Of a DNA stretch of 64,000 bases, positions 43,562 through 52,221 are shown piece by piece. The notes beneath the pieces were generated by a model. That model was not told the origin of the DNA. It saw only the letters and a program-made list of their open reading frames with translations, and searched no databases. The stretch spans positions 110,643 through 174,642 of the forward strand of contig NZ_BAYB01000019.1 of assembly GCF_000685035.1 (NCBI RefSeq), given 5' to 3'. Numbering within the stretch: position 1 is the stretch's first letter; each line of letters starts with the position of its first letter. This stretch comes from Paraburkholderia ferrariae NBRC 106233. Lineage in GTDB: Bacteria; Pseudomonadota; Gammaproteobacteria; Burkholderiales; Burkholderiaceae. The translations under genes were made by a program, and so were the position numbers.

Positions 43562-44125
43562 CTACTGCTGCGGATGCTGCGCCGCCCACTCCTTGAGCGC
43601 GCGCAGCGTGTTCTCCACGTGCTGATCGGGCGAAAGACTCGTGTACTCGTAAATGATCTTGCCGTCCGGCGCGATCACGTAGGAGACGCGGTTCGCCATC
43701 GACGCGTGCATCGGCATGGCCGCGTCGTAGGCCTTGATGATCTTCGAATCCTCGTCGGCGGCGACCGGGAACTTGCTGCGGCACTCGCTCACCGAGAACT
43801 TCGTGAGCGTGTCGATATTGTCGTGCGACACGCCGATCACGGTCGCGCCGTACTTCTTGTACTCGTCCACGGCCTCGGCAAACTCGTGCGCCTCGATCGT
43901 GCAGCCCTTCGTGAACGCCGCCGGATAGAAGTAGAGCACCACCGGGCCTTTCTTGAGTTCGTCCGCGAGCGAGTAGGTATAGGTCTTGCCGCCCAGCGAG
44001 GCCTGGGTCGTGAAGTCAGGCGCCGGATCGCCGGGCTTGAGCGTCGCCTCGGCGGTCAGGGCATAGAACGAGAGTCCGGCGCACAGAAGCGCCGCGGCGC
44101 CCGCCGCGATGAATCGGGATTTCAT
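43562..44125 (-). CDS. exported thiol peroxidase (AhpC/TSA, BCP-like peroxiredoxin)
   Basis: A 187-residue peroxiredoxin with an N-terminal signal or anchor (residues 1-27, ending TAEA), so it probably acts in the periplasm. The peroxidatic cysteine is C75 in YPAAFTKGCTIEAHEF. The usual BCP resolving cysteine five residues later is absent. A cysteine near residue 115 (SVSECRSKFPV) may resolve instead. Typical core VVLYFYP and GVSHDNIDTLTKF are present. The family reduces H2O2 and organic peroxides. Confidence 0.9.
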   Translation of the reverse strand: MKSRFIAAGAAALLCAGLSFYALTAEATLKPGDPAPDFTTQASLGGKTYTYSLADELKKGPVVLYFYPAAFTKGCTIEAHEFAEAVDEYKKYGATVIGVSHDNIDTLTKFSVSECRSKFPVAADEDSKIIKAYDAAMPMHASMANRVSYVIAPDGKIIYEYTSLSPDQHVENTLRALKEWAAQHPQQ

Positions 44126-44286
44126 GTCGATGGTCCTCTCCAGGGCTCGCCGCACACCCCATCGGGGACCGGGGCGCGGCGCTGGCGTCATTGGACCATA
44201 CAATCGCGGCGCGCGCAGGAACGCCCCTGCGGCAGGCGCCCGGATCGCCGAGGAGCGGCCAGGAAGCGGCAGGCAAGCGGCCGGAC

Positions 44287-45606
44287 TCAGCCTTCGGCGT
44301 AAGCGGTAAACCAGGCCCCTGCCCAGAGGTTCAGTTCGGCCAGCAGCGGCGGCGTAAGCGACGCGAAGACCCCGCCCGCCTCGGCCGCGATGGTCTGCGC
44401 GCGCTCGTGGTCGCCGCGCTCGGCGCTCATGGCAATGCGCAGCAGCGCGCCCAGTTCGCCGTGATGGCCGTCCACGGCGCGGCTGATCGCCGACGAAAGC
44501 CCGAGGCGCTCCAGCGTATGCGCGGGCGTGGAGCCCACCAGCACGTGCACGAGCGAAAAGATGCCGGTCATGAACGCCGCATCGGCGAAATCCGGATCGT
44601 TGGGATGGAGGCTGCGCGCGGCCAGTTCCATGAAGTGCGAGCGCGTGCCGGCAAGCTGCACGAGCGGGTCCGAGCCCCACGGCAGGTCGCGCCCGCTCGC
44701 GTAGAGCAACAACTGCGCCCAGCGCGCGATCTGGCGCGTGCCCGCGGCCAGCACGGCCTCGCGCAGCGAGGCGATGGGCCGCGCGGGAGCATAGGCGCTC
44801 GAATTCACGAGCCGCAGCAACTGCACGACCACGCCCGGATGGTTGCGCAGTTCGCGTTCGAGCTCGGCCGTCCCGACGTCGCTCGCCACCAGCGCGAGCA
44901 GGCGCACCAGCGCCACGCGCGAGCTGCGCACGCTTGGCGCACGCAGCACCTGCGGGCGCGCGAAGAAGTATCCCTGAAACAGTTCGAAGCCGAGCGAGCT
45001 AGCGTACTCGAAGTCCTCGCTCGTCTCCACCTTCTCGGCAATCAGCGTCTTGCCCGCGGCACGGAGCGTCGCGGTGATCTCCGGCAGCGCGCCGCGCTCG
45101 GTCTGCAGCAGATCGACCTTGATGATGTCGGCCGAAGGCAGGCCCTTGAGCAGGTTGTCGGAGATCGCGCTCACGTCGTCGAGCGCGATGCGGTAGCCCG
45201 CGCGCCGCAGCAAGGCGAGCCGCTCGATCAGCGCGTCGTCGAAGCGCACGTGTTCGAGCACCTCCAGCACGAAGCGCCCGGGCGGCAGCAAATGGATGAT
45301 GTCGTCGAAGAGCAGCTCGCGGCCGACGTTCACGTAGCCGTAGTGGCGCCCGAGCACGGCGGGCACGCCGAGCTGCCCGATCGTGCGCGTCATCACCTGG
45401 GCGGTGGCGAGCGCATCGTCCTCGATAACGGCGCGGTTCTGCACGCCGCCGCGAAACAGCAGTTCATAGGCCGTGAGCGCGCCGCCGCAATCGAGGATCG
45501 GCTGCCGGCCCAGATAGACGAACGGTTGGGCGGCCCGAACCTCCGGGCTGCCCTCGCCCCGTGCAGCGGTTGCCGGCCCGCCGGCCGCTGACGATGAATC
45601 GGACAT
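44287..45606 (-). CDS. EAL-HDOD signalling protein with intact EAL residues
   Basis: A 439-residue YuxH-type protein. The EAL domain (about residues 30-235) precedes an HDOD domain (about 240-420). The EAL metal and catalytic positions appear conserved: E in YELLFRG, N in YVNVGREL, E in VLEVLEH, DD in IALDDVSA, K in IIKVDLL, E in AEKVET, Q in FQGYFFARP. It could therefore hydrolyse cyclic-di-GMP, unlike its paralogue at 49486. The start at 45606 (MSDSSSA) is chosen; a Ser/Ala/Gly linker precedes the EAL. Divergent from the PAS-GGDEF-EAL gene. Confidence 0.88.
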   Translation of the reverse strand: MSDSSSAAGGPATAARGEGSPEVRAAQPFVYLGRQPILDCGGALTAYELLFRGGVQNRAVIEDDALATAQVMTRTIGQLGVPAVLGRHYGYVNVGRELLFDDIIHLLPPGRFVLEVLEHVRFDDALIERLALLRRAGYRIALDDVSAISDNLLKGLPSADIIKVDLLQTERGALPEITATLRAAGKTLIAEKVETSEDFEYASSLGFELFQGYFFARPQVLRAPSVRSSRVALVRLLALVASDVGTAELERELRNHPGVVVQLLRLVNSSAYAPARPIASLREAVLAAGTRQIARWAQLLLYASGRDLPWGSDPLVQLAGTRSHFMELAARSLHPNDPDFADAAFMTGIFSLVHVLVGSTPAHTLERLGLSSAISRAVDGHHGELGALLRIAMSAERGDHERAQTIAAEAGGVFASLTPPLLAELNLWAGAWFTAYAEG

Positions 45607-45817
45607 GGCGTATGTGACTCGTACAGATGAAAAGACCGGCGCAATGATGTCCCGCTCGACCGGTGCCCCGGCCGCCCGCCACACCCCGCCGGCGTACCCA
45701 GGCATGCGTCGCGCATGGCGCCAGCGTCCCGACGGCGCCACTTTAACCGAATCCGCGGCCGTTGGGAGCGCCCTGGCGCTTGCGCAAGCCGTAACGGCGT
45801 TTTTTCGTCAAGCGCGC

Positions 45818-45844
45818 TAAAGATTTTCGCGGCGGGGTCGATAA
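45818..45844 (+). promoter_or_regulatory. sigma-28 (FliA) promoter of the GGDEF-EAL gene
   Basis: TAAAGATT-N11-GTCGATAA matches the flagellar sigma-28 consensus TAAAGTTT-N11-GCCGATAA at 14 of 16 positions with exact spacing. Predicted start site near 45852, about 93 bases before the ATG at 45945. Confidence 0.75.
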
Positions 45845-45944
45845 CTTGCTCTGATGGGCCCCTTCAGCCGGATCCCGCACGGTGCCCCATCATGAATACA
45901 CACGCCATATAAAACCGCACGGAACAGGGTTGTCAGCGATAGAC

Positions 45945-47885
45945 ATGGAAGCGAACAGGATCACGGCGCCCCGCCCGGGCTGGATGCGCACGGTCATCGA
46001 CCGGTTTCGCGCGCTCGCCCGGCGCCCCGACGGGCAAGCGCGCGCCCCGCTCGCGCCCGTGGCCAGCCCGCCGCCCCCGCCTCGCCACCCGCAGCACGAA
46101 CCGCACGATGCGGCCCATGCGGCTCACGCAGCCGGCCACGAGCGCCTGGATTCGGTGTCGCGCTCGTTCGAGGAAACCGCGAGCGCCGTGGACTTCCTCG
46201 CGCACGTGGACCGCGGCCTGCGCTTTCTCTACGTCTCGGACGCGAGCCTGCGCTTTGCGGGCTATCACCGCGAGTTCCTGCTCGGCGCGACGCTGCACGA
46301 CATCGTGGCGCCCGGCCATCTGCCGCGCCTCGACGCCCTGTTCGACCGCGCCGCCGCCTCGGGCGCGGTGGAGAAGGACACCGTCGATCTCGTGAAGGCC
46401 CTCACCTACCCGCTCGCCGTGGAGCTGCGCGTGCAGCGCACCGACTACGCGGGCAAGGACGGCTTCGCGGTGGCGGGCTTCGACGTATCGGCCTGGCAAG
46501 GCGTGGAGCAGCGCCTCACGCATGCGCTCCATCACGACCCGCTGACCGGCCTGCCCAACCAGACCGCGCTCACGCCGGCGCTCGACCGCGTGCAGGCCGA
46601 GGCCGACCTCTACGGCGTGCCGGTCGCCCTGCTCCTGCTCGACCTCGACGACTACCAGCGGGTGAACCGCGCGCTCGGCTACGACGCGGGCGACGAGCTG
46701 CTGCGCGAGACCGCGCGCCGCCTCACCCACCTCGCGCTGCAAGGCGAGCTGATCGCCCGCACCGGCAGCGACGAATTCGCCATCGTCATCACGCCGCAGC
46801 CGCACGGCGACCCGGGCGAAGTGCGCATTGCCGCCGAGGCGCTCGCGCGGCGCCTGCTCGCCGCGGTGCTGCAGCCCTACACGTTCCGCAACCAGCCGGT
46901 CCATCTTTCGGCGAGCATCGGCATCGCCTTCCATCCGGATCACCGCGACCCGCGCACGGTCGCAGCCGACGGCACGGCCCACGCCGACCCCACGCCGCTC
47001 AGCCGCCGCGCCGACCAGGCGCTGCAGCGGGCCAAGGCCGCGGGCGGCAACACGCTCATGCTGCACGTGTCCGACAACGACCCCACGGACGCCCTGCGCC
47101 TGAAACTCGAATCGGATCTCTACGACGGCGTGCGCAACGGCGAGTTCTCGCTGCACTTCCAGCCCATCACGAGCAGCGCGACGCGCGGCGTGGTGGGCGT
47201 GGAAGCGCTGATCCGCTGGCACCATCCCGTGCATGGCCTCGTGCCGCCTTCGACATTTATTCCGCTTGCGGAATCAGTCGGCCTGATTAATTATCTCGGC
47301 AACTGGGTGTTGAAGGCTGCTTGTATGCAATTGACCCAATGGGACGAGCAAGGCATTTCGTTGCAGTACATCGCGGTCAACGTGTCGCCGCAGCAGTTCC
47401 GCAATCCGCGTTTCAAGGACAGCGTGCAGGAAGCGATCGAGCTTACCGGAGTCGATTCGCGCCGCCTCGTGTTCGAAATCACCGAAAGCCTGCTGATGCA
47501 CGACCCGCAGCACGTCAAGACGCTGCTCGAAGAGTTGACGGCGCTCGGCATCCGCTTTGCCGTGGACGACTTCGGCACGGGCTACTCCAGTCTTGCCTAT
47601 CTGCAGCGTTTCCCGCTTTCGAAGCTGAAGATCGACCGCAGCTTCGTCGAAAACCTGCTAACCTCGCGCAACGATCAAGCCATCGTGAATGCCGTGGTAG
47701 GTCTCGCGCGCACCCTCGACCTCGAACTCGTTGCCGAGGGCGTGGAAACCGAGGCGCAGCGCGAACTGCTCACGAAGATGGGCTGCGATCATATCCAGGG
47801 ATGGCTCGTGTGCAAGGCGCTCCCCTCCGAGGAGCTGGCGCAGCGCTTCGCATCGCGCTCGCTCAGCGTTCACGAGGTGCAGTGA
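45945..47885 (+). CDS. PAS-GGDEF-EAL cyclic-di-GMP enzyme
   Basis: A 646-residue protein. After a Pro/His-rich N-terminus there is a PAS-like sensor (about residues 75-185), a GGDEF domain (about 195-385) with the signature degenerated to GSDEF near residue 273, and an EAL domain (about 395-640) with all key motifs (VEALIRW near 419, NVSPQQF, ETLLM-like ITESLLM, VDDFGTGYSS, KIDRSFV, AEGVET). It is probably a phosphodiesterase; cyclase activity is uncertain with GSDEF. A sigma-28 promoter lies upstream. The HDOD-GAF gene follows after 39 bases. From about 47230 the base composition falls noticeably. Confidence 0.92.
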   Translation: MEANRITAPRPGWMRTVIDRFRALARRPDGQARAPLAPVASPPPPPRHPQHEPHDAAHAAHAAGHERLDSVSRSFEETASAVDFLAHVDRGLRFLYVSDASLRFAGYHREFLLGATLHDIVAPGHLPRLDALFDRAAASGAVEKDTVDLVKALTYPLAVELRVQRTDYAGKDGFAVAGFDVSAWQGVEQRLTHALHHDPLTGLPNQTALTPALDRVQAEADLYGVPVALLLLDLDDYQRVNRALGYDAGDELLRETARRLTHLALQGELIARTGSDEFAIVITPQPHGDPGEVRIAAEALARRLLAAVLQPYTFRNQPVHLSASIGIAFHPDHRDPRTVAADGTAHADPTPLSRRADQALQRAKAAGGNTLMLHVSDNDPTDALRLKLESDLYDGVRNGEFSLHFQPITSSATRGVVGVEALIRWHHPVHGLVPPSTFIPLAESVGLINYLGNWVLKAACMQLTQWDEQGISLQYIAVNVSPQQFRNPRFKDSVQEAIELTGVDSRRLVFEITESLLMHDPQHVKTLLEELTALGIRFAVDDFGTGYSSLAYLQRFPLSKLKIDRSFVENLLTSRNDQAIVNAVVGLARTLDLELVAEGVETEAQRELLTKMGCDHIQGWLVCKALPSEELAQRFASRSLSVHEVQ

Positions 47886-47924
47886 TGCGGACCTCCCATC
47901 AGGCAGGGCTTTGGCGATATTGAC

Positions 47925-49379
47925 ATGGTTCAGATGGTAAAGGCGGTACTGCTAGACCGGCTATGGGCGCGCATGAACGAGCGCGGCGATTTCCCCATGC
48001 TGTCGCAGTCGCTGCGCACCACGGTCGCCGCGATGACCAACGACGACTACGACTTCAACGCCCTCGTCCAGGTCGTGCTCTCCGACTTCGCCCTCACGCA
48101 GAAGGTGCTGCGCCTCGCCAACTCGGCCATGTACCTCGCGTTCGGCGGCAACATCACCACGGTCACGCGCGCGCTGATGGTGCTCGGCATGGACGCCGTG
48201 GGCCACCTCGTGGTGGGCCTGAAGATCGTCGATCACTTTCATCACAGCGCGCCGCGCCGCATCGACGCCAAACTCGAACTGAACCGCACCATTCTCTCGG
48301 GCTGCGTCGCGCGCAAGCTGACCGAGCGCGGCGACCTGCGCGCCGGCGAAGAAGCCGTGGTGTGCACGCTGATGCGCCAGGTGGGCAAGCTCCTCGTGGT
48401 GTTCTACCTCGAAGCCGAGTGGGACCAGATCCGGCGCGAGTGCGACGAAGGCGCGGGCGAAGACGAAGCCTGCATTGCCGTGCTCGGCGTGACCTTCGAG
48501 GAGATCGGCCACGAGGCCGCCACGCGCTGGCGCCTGCCGGAAACGATCCGCGAAGGCATGGGCCAGTTCGACCCGCAAGGCGCCGAGCCGCGCCAGGTGC
48601 AGTGGCTGCGCGCGATCACGAACTACTCCACCGAGGTGGCGCGCGTGCTCACCACCCCGGACCTCACCGATGAAATGCGCGAGGCGCATATCACCGAACT
48701 CGCGAACTACTACAGCCGCGCGCTCAACACCGACCCGGACGTGCTCGTGCAGATGAGCCTCGCGCTCGCGACCGAAGAAGCCGACGACGGCGTGATGCGC
48801 GAGATCGTCGAGCTGCGCGCGAACGCCGATGCGATCGCACGCGAAGCGCTCGATCCCGAGGCCCGCATTGCGGCCGGCGTGGAAGACCTGCGCGCGCTGC
48901 CGCCCGACAGTCCGTTCAGCACGGCCCTCACGCTCGCGAACGAAACCGTGCTTGCGGGCCTTGGCTTTGCGCGCACGGTGGTGTTCGTGCGCGAAGGCGC
49001 GAACATGTTCGCGGCGCAGCGCGGTTTCGGCCCCGGTGTAGAGGGCGTGCTGCCGAACCTCCACTTCAATGCGGCGTTCCAGCCCGATGTGTTCCATCTG
49101 GCGATCGCGAATTCGGTGGGCATCTTCATCGAGAATGCGCGCGACGCGAAGATGATCTCGCGGCTGCCCGCCTGGTATCGCTCGAGCTTCGACGACGCCC
49201 GCGCCTTCGTGCTCCTGCCGGTCGCGGTGGAAGGCGATCAGCCGGTGGCGCTGCTCTACGGCGACTGGCTGCTCACGCAGGAAACGCGGCGCATCTCGCA
49301 GAAAGAGATGAGCGCGCTCAACGACCTCGCACGCGAGCTCGCGCGTTTTTTTTCGATTAGTTCCGCTAACGTTAGCTAG
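47925..49379 (+). CDS. HDOD-GAF signalling protein
   Basis: A 484-residue protein with an N-terminal HDOD domain (about residues 20-215; LVQVVLSDFALTQKVLRLANSAMYLAFGGNITTVTRALMVLG). A helical linker and a GAF-like C-terminal domain (about 320-475; FSTALTLANETVLAGLGFARTVVFVREGANMF) follow. HDOD domains are non-catalytic relatives of HD domains that act as signalling adaptors. It likely follows the GGDEF-EAL gene in one transcript. A second ATG lies three codons downstream of the chosen start. It ends near a bidirectional terminator. Confidence 0.85.
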   Translation: MVQMVKAVLLDRLWARMNERGDFPMLSQSLRTTVAAMTNDDYDFNALVQVVLSDFALTQKVLRLANSAMYLAFGGNITTVTRALMVLGMDAVGHLVVGLKIVDHFHHSAPRRIDAKLELNRTILSGCVARKLTERGDLRAGEEAVVCTLMRQVGKLLVVFYLEAEWDQIRRECDEGAGEDEACIAVLGVTFEEIGHEAATRWRLPETIREGMGQFDPQGAEPRQVQWLRAITNYSTEVARVLTTPDLTDEMREAHITELANYYSRALNTDPDVLVQMSLALATEEADDGVMREIVELRANADAIAREALDPEARIAAGVEDLRALPPDSPFSTALTLANETVLAGLGFARTVVFVREGANMFAAQRGFGPGVEGVLPNLHFNAAFQPDVFHLAIANSVGIFIENARDAKMISRLPAWYRSSFDDARAFVLLPVAVEGDQPVALLYGDWLLTQETRRISQKEMSALNDLARELARFFSISSANVS

Positions 49380-49404
49380 GGATCGATCACAGCGGATCGC
49401 ACGT

Positions 49405-49448
49405 AAAAAAGAGGCGGCGCATGTCGAATGCACCGCCTCTTTCTTTTT
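49405..49448. terminator. bidirectional intrinsic terminator
   Basis: A stem of 7 bp (49411-49417 with 49433-49439), a mismatch, then 4 bp (GCAT/ATGC), with a 5-base loop. A-run at 49405-49410 and T-rich tract at 49440-49448. It serves both convergent genes. Confidence 0.9.
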
Positions 49449-49485
49449 GCATGGACCGCGAAGCACGCGGCCCACACGCATTCCA

Positions 49486-50805
49486 TCAGTCGTCGATGCG
49501 CTCCAGCCCGGTCGCTTCCGCGTTGCTGTCGGCCATGCCCGCCCACTCGCCCGCAGTGAGGCTGAGCGCGGCCACGGCACTCGCGTCGAGCGGCTCGAGC
49601 CGCGCGCAGATCGTATCGACACCGCTCCAGTCGCCCTGCTCCAGCGCCTCGGTCACGTCCAGCAGCCGGCCCAGCAAGCCTTCGCGGCCAATAATCGCGG
49701 CGCGGATGGGCCGCGCGAGCCTGAGCATGTCGACGGTCGTTTCGAGCGGGCCGCCGAACACGGCATCGACGAACGAGAACACGCCCGCGAGAAACGCGGT
49801 GTCCTGCTCGTCGCGCCCGGCGGCGGGCAACTGGCTCACGGCGAGTTCCATGAAACGCGCGCGCGTGGCGGCGAGTTGCAGCAAGGGATCGTCTTCGAGC
49901 GAGACCTTGCGGCCGTCCGCGTAGAGCAGCAACTGGGTCCAGCGTGCGATACGGTTGGTGCCCGTGGCGTTGATCGCCTCGCGCAGCGTGGAGACCTTGC
50001 GCCCGATGCCGAAGGTCGGCGAATTCGCGAGGCGCATCAGATGCATCACCAGCACCGGATTCAGCTTGAGCTCGGCTTCGAGCTGCGCGACGGTGGGGTC
50101 CGAGGCGAGCAGTTGCAGGAGATTGAGCAGCGCCTGGCGCGGCGCGCTCGCACGGCGCCCGCCGCTGTGCGGCTTGGCGAAGAAGTAGCCCTGGAAACGG
50201 TCGAAGCCCAGCGCATGCGCGCGCTCGAAGTCGGCCTGCGTCTCCACGCCCATCGCCACGAGGATCTTGCCCGCGGCCTTGAGCACGCTCGCGAACTTCG
50301 CCAGCAGCGCGGGCGCGATCCGGCGCAGATCGATCTTGACCGCCTCGACATAGGGCAGCAGCTTCGCGAAGGATTCGTCGGCCTCGGTCACGTGGTCGAG
50401 CGCGAAACGGTAGCGGCGCGCGTGCAGTTGCACGAGGCGCGCCACCAGTTCCGGGTCCGCGCCGATATCGAGCGGCAGTTCGAACATCACGCGCTGGGCG
50501 GGCAGGCGCAGGACGGCGTCGTCGAACAGCGCCTCGCGCGTCACGTCGAGCCAGCCCGGGTGCCCCGACAAGGCGCCGCGCACCGCCGGGGACGCAAACG
50601 CCGCGATCAGCGCGGAACCGGCGCTCGAACGCGCTTGCGGCTCGTCGCCGCGGTCGATCACGCGCGGCTGCATTTCGAAGCCGCACAACATGCCGTCCCG
50701 GTCCAGCAAAGGCTGCCGGGCGAAATACACGTCGTAGCGGCTCACTGCGGGATCGTCTCCCGCGGCTCCGGGCATGGGCGGCCGATCTGCGGCGTTCAAG
50801 CTCAT
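49486..50805 (-). CDS. EAL-HDOD signalling protein with degenerate EAL
   Basis: A 439-residue paralogue of the protein at 44287, with the same EAL then HDOD layout. Several EAL catalytic positions are lost. The DD pair is DH in FALDHVTEA, the AEGVET glutamate is Met in VAMGVETQ, and the Asn position is Asp in WLDVTREAL, while K in VKIDLRR and Q in RFQGYFFAKP remain. It is therefore probably a cyclic-di-GMP-binding or structural EAL, not an enzyme. The HDOD part is intact (LNPVLVMHLMRLANSPTFGIGRKVSTLREAI). Monocistronic, ending at the bidirectional terminator. Confidence 0.88.
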   Translation of the reverse strand: MSLNAADRPPMPGAAGDDPAVSRYDVYFARQPLLDRDGMLCGFEMQPRVIDRGDEPQARSSAGSALIAAFASPAVRGALSGHPGWLDVTREALFDDAVLRLPAQRVMFELPLDIGADPELVARLVQLHARRYRFALDHVTEADESFAKLLPYVEAVKIDLRRIAPALLAKFASVLKAAGKILVAMGVETQADFERAHALGFDRFQGYFFAKPHSGGRRASAPRQALLNLLQLLASDPTVAQLEAELKLNPVLVMHLMRLANSPTFGIGRKVSTLREAINATGTNRIARWTQLLLYADGRKVSLEDDPLLQLAATRARFMELAVSQLPAAGRDEQDTAFLAGVFSFVDAVFGGPLETTVDMLRLARPIRAAIIGREGLLGRLLDVTEALEQGDWSGVDTICARLEPLDASAVAALSLTAGEWAGMADSNAEATGLERIDD

Positions 50806-51081
50806 GAAGTCCCTCGCGTGGCGCCCTCATTCGTGTGGCGCCTGGTCTTGATGTGGTCTCGACGGTGCGCCGCGCGATGTGGCGCAGGGGTGATCTGCCG
50901 CGCGTCGCGTGCCCCGTCAATTTGTTACCGATTCTATCCTGGCCAGTACGGCCGGCATATGTAACGAGGCCTCAAATCCGAAATATTTTCGAACCCGGGG
51001 GCCGGGGTTCATGCCGAGGCCATTTGGGCTCGATCGGGGCCGAATCATGCGATTTATTTCGCAATCCGAATGGATGCGCCC
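50806..51081. other. upstream region of the EAL-HDOD gene
   Basis: No gene. An AT-rich patch (about 50963-50993) and a TAGAAT-like -10 on the minus strand near 50930-50940 may hold the promoter. No sigma-28 site was found. Confidence 0.35.
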
Positions 51082-51117
51082 AAAAAGAAAAGCCGGCTGG
51101 ATGGGCTCCGGCCGGCT
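51082..51117 (-). terminator. intrinsic terminator of the substrate-binding protein gene
   Basis: A perfect 7-bp stem (51091-51097 with 51111-51117) with a 13-base loop, followed on the minus strand by a T-rich tract (51082-51090). It closes the 12-kb minus-strand arginine cluster. Confidence 0.85.
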
Positions 51118-51141
51118 TTCCCCTCGAAACCTACGCTTTCC

Positions 51142-51936
51142 TTACTTCAACACGACCTTCACGTCGAAGTATTTGGCCGCGAGGCGGTCGATCGTACCGT
51201 CCGCCTTCAGTTCCTTGAGCGCCTCGTTCAGCGCGGCCTTCAGTTGCGTGTCGCCCTTGCGCACGCCGTAGCCCACGCCTGCGCCAAGCAGCTTTTCGTC
51301 GCTCACGGCCGGACCGGCGAACGCGAAGCCCGCGCCCTGCGGCTTGTTCAGGAAGCCCTTCGAGGCGGCCTCGCCGTCCTGAAAGGCCGCATCCAGACGG
51401 CCCGAGGCGAGGTCCGCGTAGATCTGGTCCTGGGTCTGGTAAGGCACGACGTCGACGCCGGCAGGCGCCCATTTCGCCTTCGCATAGGCTTCCTGGATCG
51501 TGCCCTGCAGCACGCCCACGTGTTTGCCCTTGAGCGACCCGGCGGTCGGCAGGAGCGGGCTGCCCTTCTTCGCGATCATCATGTTCGGGATCGTGTAGAT
51601 CGGGTCGGTGAAGTCGATGACCTGGCGGCGCTGGTCGGTAATCGTCATGTCCGAGTTGATCGCGTTGAACTTGCGCGCCTGCAGGGCCGGAATCAGGCCG
51701 TCGAACGAGTTCTCCACCCACACGCACTTCGCCTTGAGCTTCGCGCAAACCGCATTGCCCACGTCGATGTCGAAACCCTGCAGTTCGCCCGAGGGCGACT
51801 TCGATTCGAACGGCGCGTACGACGCCTCCACGCCGAAGCGGATTTCCTTGATGTCGGCTGCGTGCGCGGCGCCGGCCGCGAAGGTGGCGGCCGTGCAGAA
51901 TGCAAGAGCGGCCAGCTTGTTCCAGTTCATTTTCAT
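51142..51936 (-). CDS. periplasmic basic-amino-acid-binding protein (HisJ/ArgT/AotJ type)
   Basis: A 264-residue family-3 solute-binding protein with a Sec signal (MKMNWNKLAALAFCTAATFAAGAAHA, mature from about residue 27). Conserved ligand-binding segments are FGVEASYAPFESKSPSGELQGFDIDVGNAV, the arginine-containing TITDQRRQVIDFTDPIY, and GRLDAAFQDGEAA. Its likely ligands are arginine or ornithine. It lies 285 bases after astE, at the opposite end of the ast cluster from the matching permeases and ATPase (60871-63151), which have no binding protein beside them. Confidence 0.88.
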   Translation of the reverse strand: MKMNWNKLAALAFCTAATFAAGAAHAADIKEIRFGVEASYAPFESKSPSGELQGFDIDVGNAVCAKLKAKCVWVENSFDGLIPALQARKFNAINSDMTITDQRRQVIDFTDPIYTIPNMMIAKKGSPLLPTAGSLKGKHVGVLQGTIQEAYAKAKWAPAGVDVVPYQTQDQIYADLASGRLDAAFQDGEAASKGFLNKPQGAGFAFAGPAVSDEKLLGAGVGYGVRKGDTQLKAALNEALKELKADGTIDRLAAKYFDVKVVLK

Positions 51937-52221
51937 GTGTCTCTTTCCAGTCAGATATGACGCGCAACGGCGCGCCGGCACAGGATCGCTGCGCCAATAT
52001 CGCGGCTCAAACGGGCGCCCCCTTTGTGGTGCACCGCAACAACCGCGAGGGCGCGATTGTACCGCGAGCGCGCAAGGGGTCGGCCGGCGCGCCCGTTTGC
52101 GGGGTACGCCGAACTTGCAATTGCGTGTCGTGGATGCGCAAGCGCGTCGAGGTGCTCAGCGTGGCGCGGGGGATGACGCGAAAGCTGCGGGAACCTGACG
52201 CCACCCGGCGCCACGCCCCGC
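51937..52221. other. gap between astE and the binding-protein gene
   Basis: No gene recognised. It may carry a separate promoter for the binding protein. One loose match to an ArgR half-site (TGTCGT-N8-AA at 52126-52141, plus strand) is noted but unsupported by a partner site. Confidence 0.3.

Noticed and set aside
45607..45760. Sigma-28 promoter for the divergent EAL-HDOD gene
   Set aside because: A TAAAGT -35 is present on the minus strand, but there is no GCCGATAA-like element at the required spacing.
51937..52221. ArgR half-site TGTCGT-N8-AA near 52126
   Set aside because: One mismatch, plus-strand orientation away from the genes and no partner half-site; expected by chance in GC-rich DNA.
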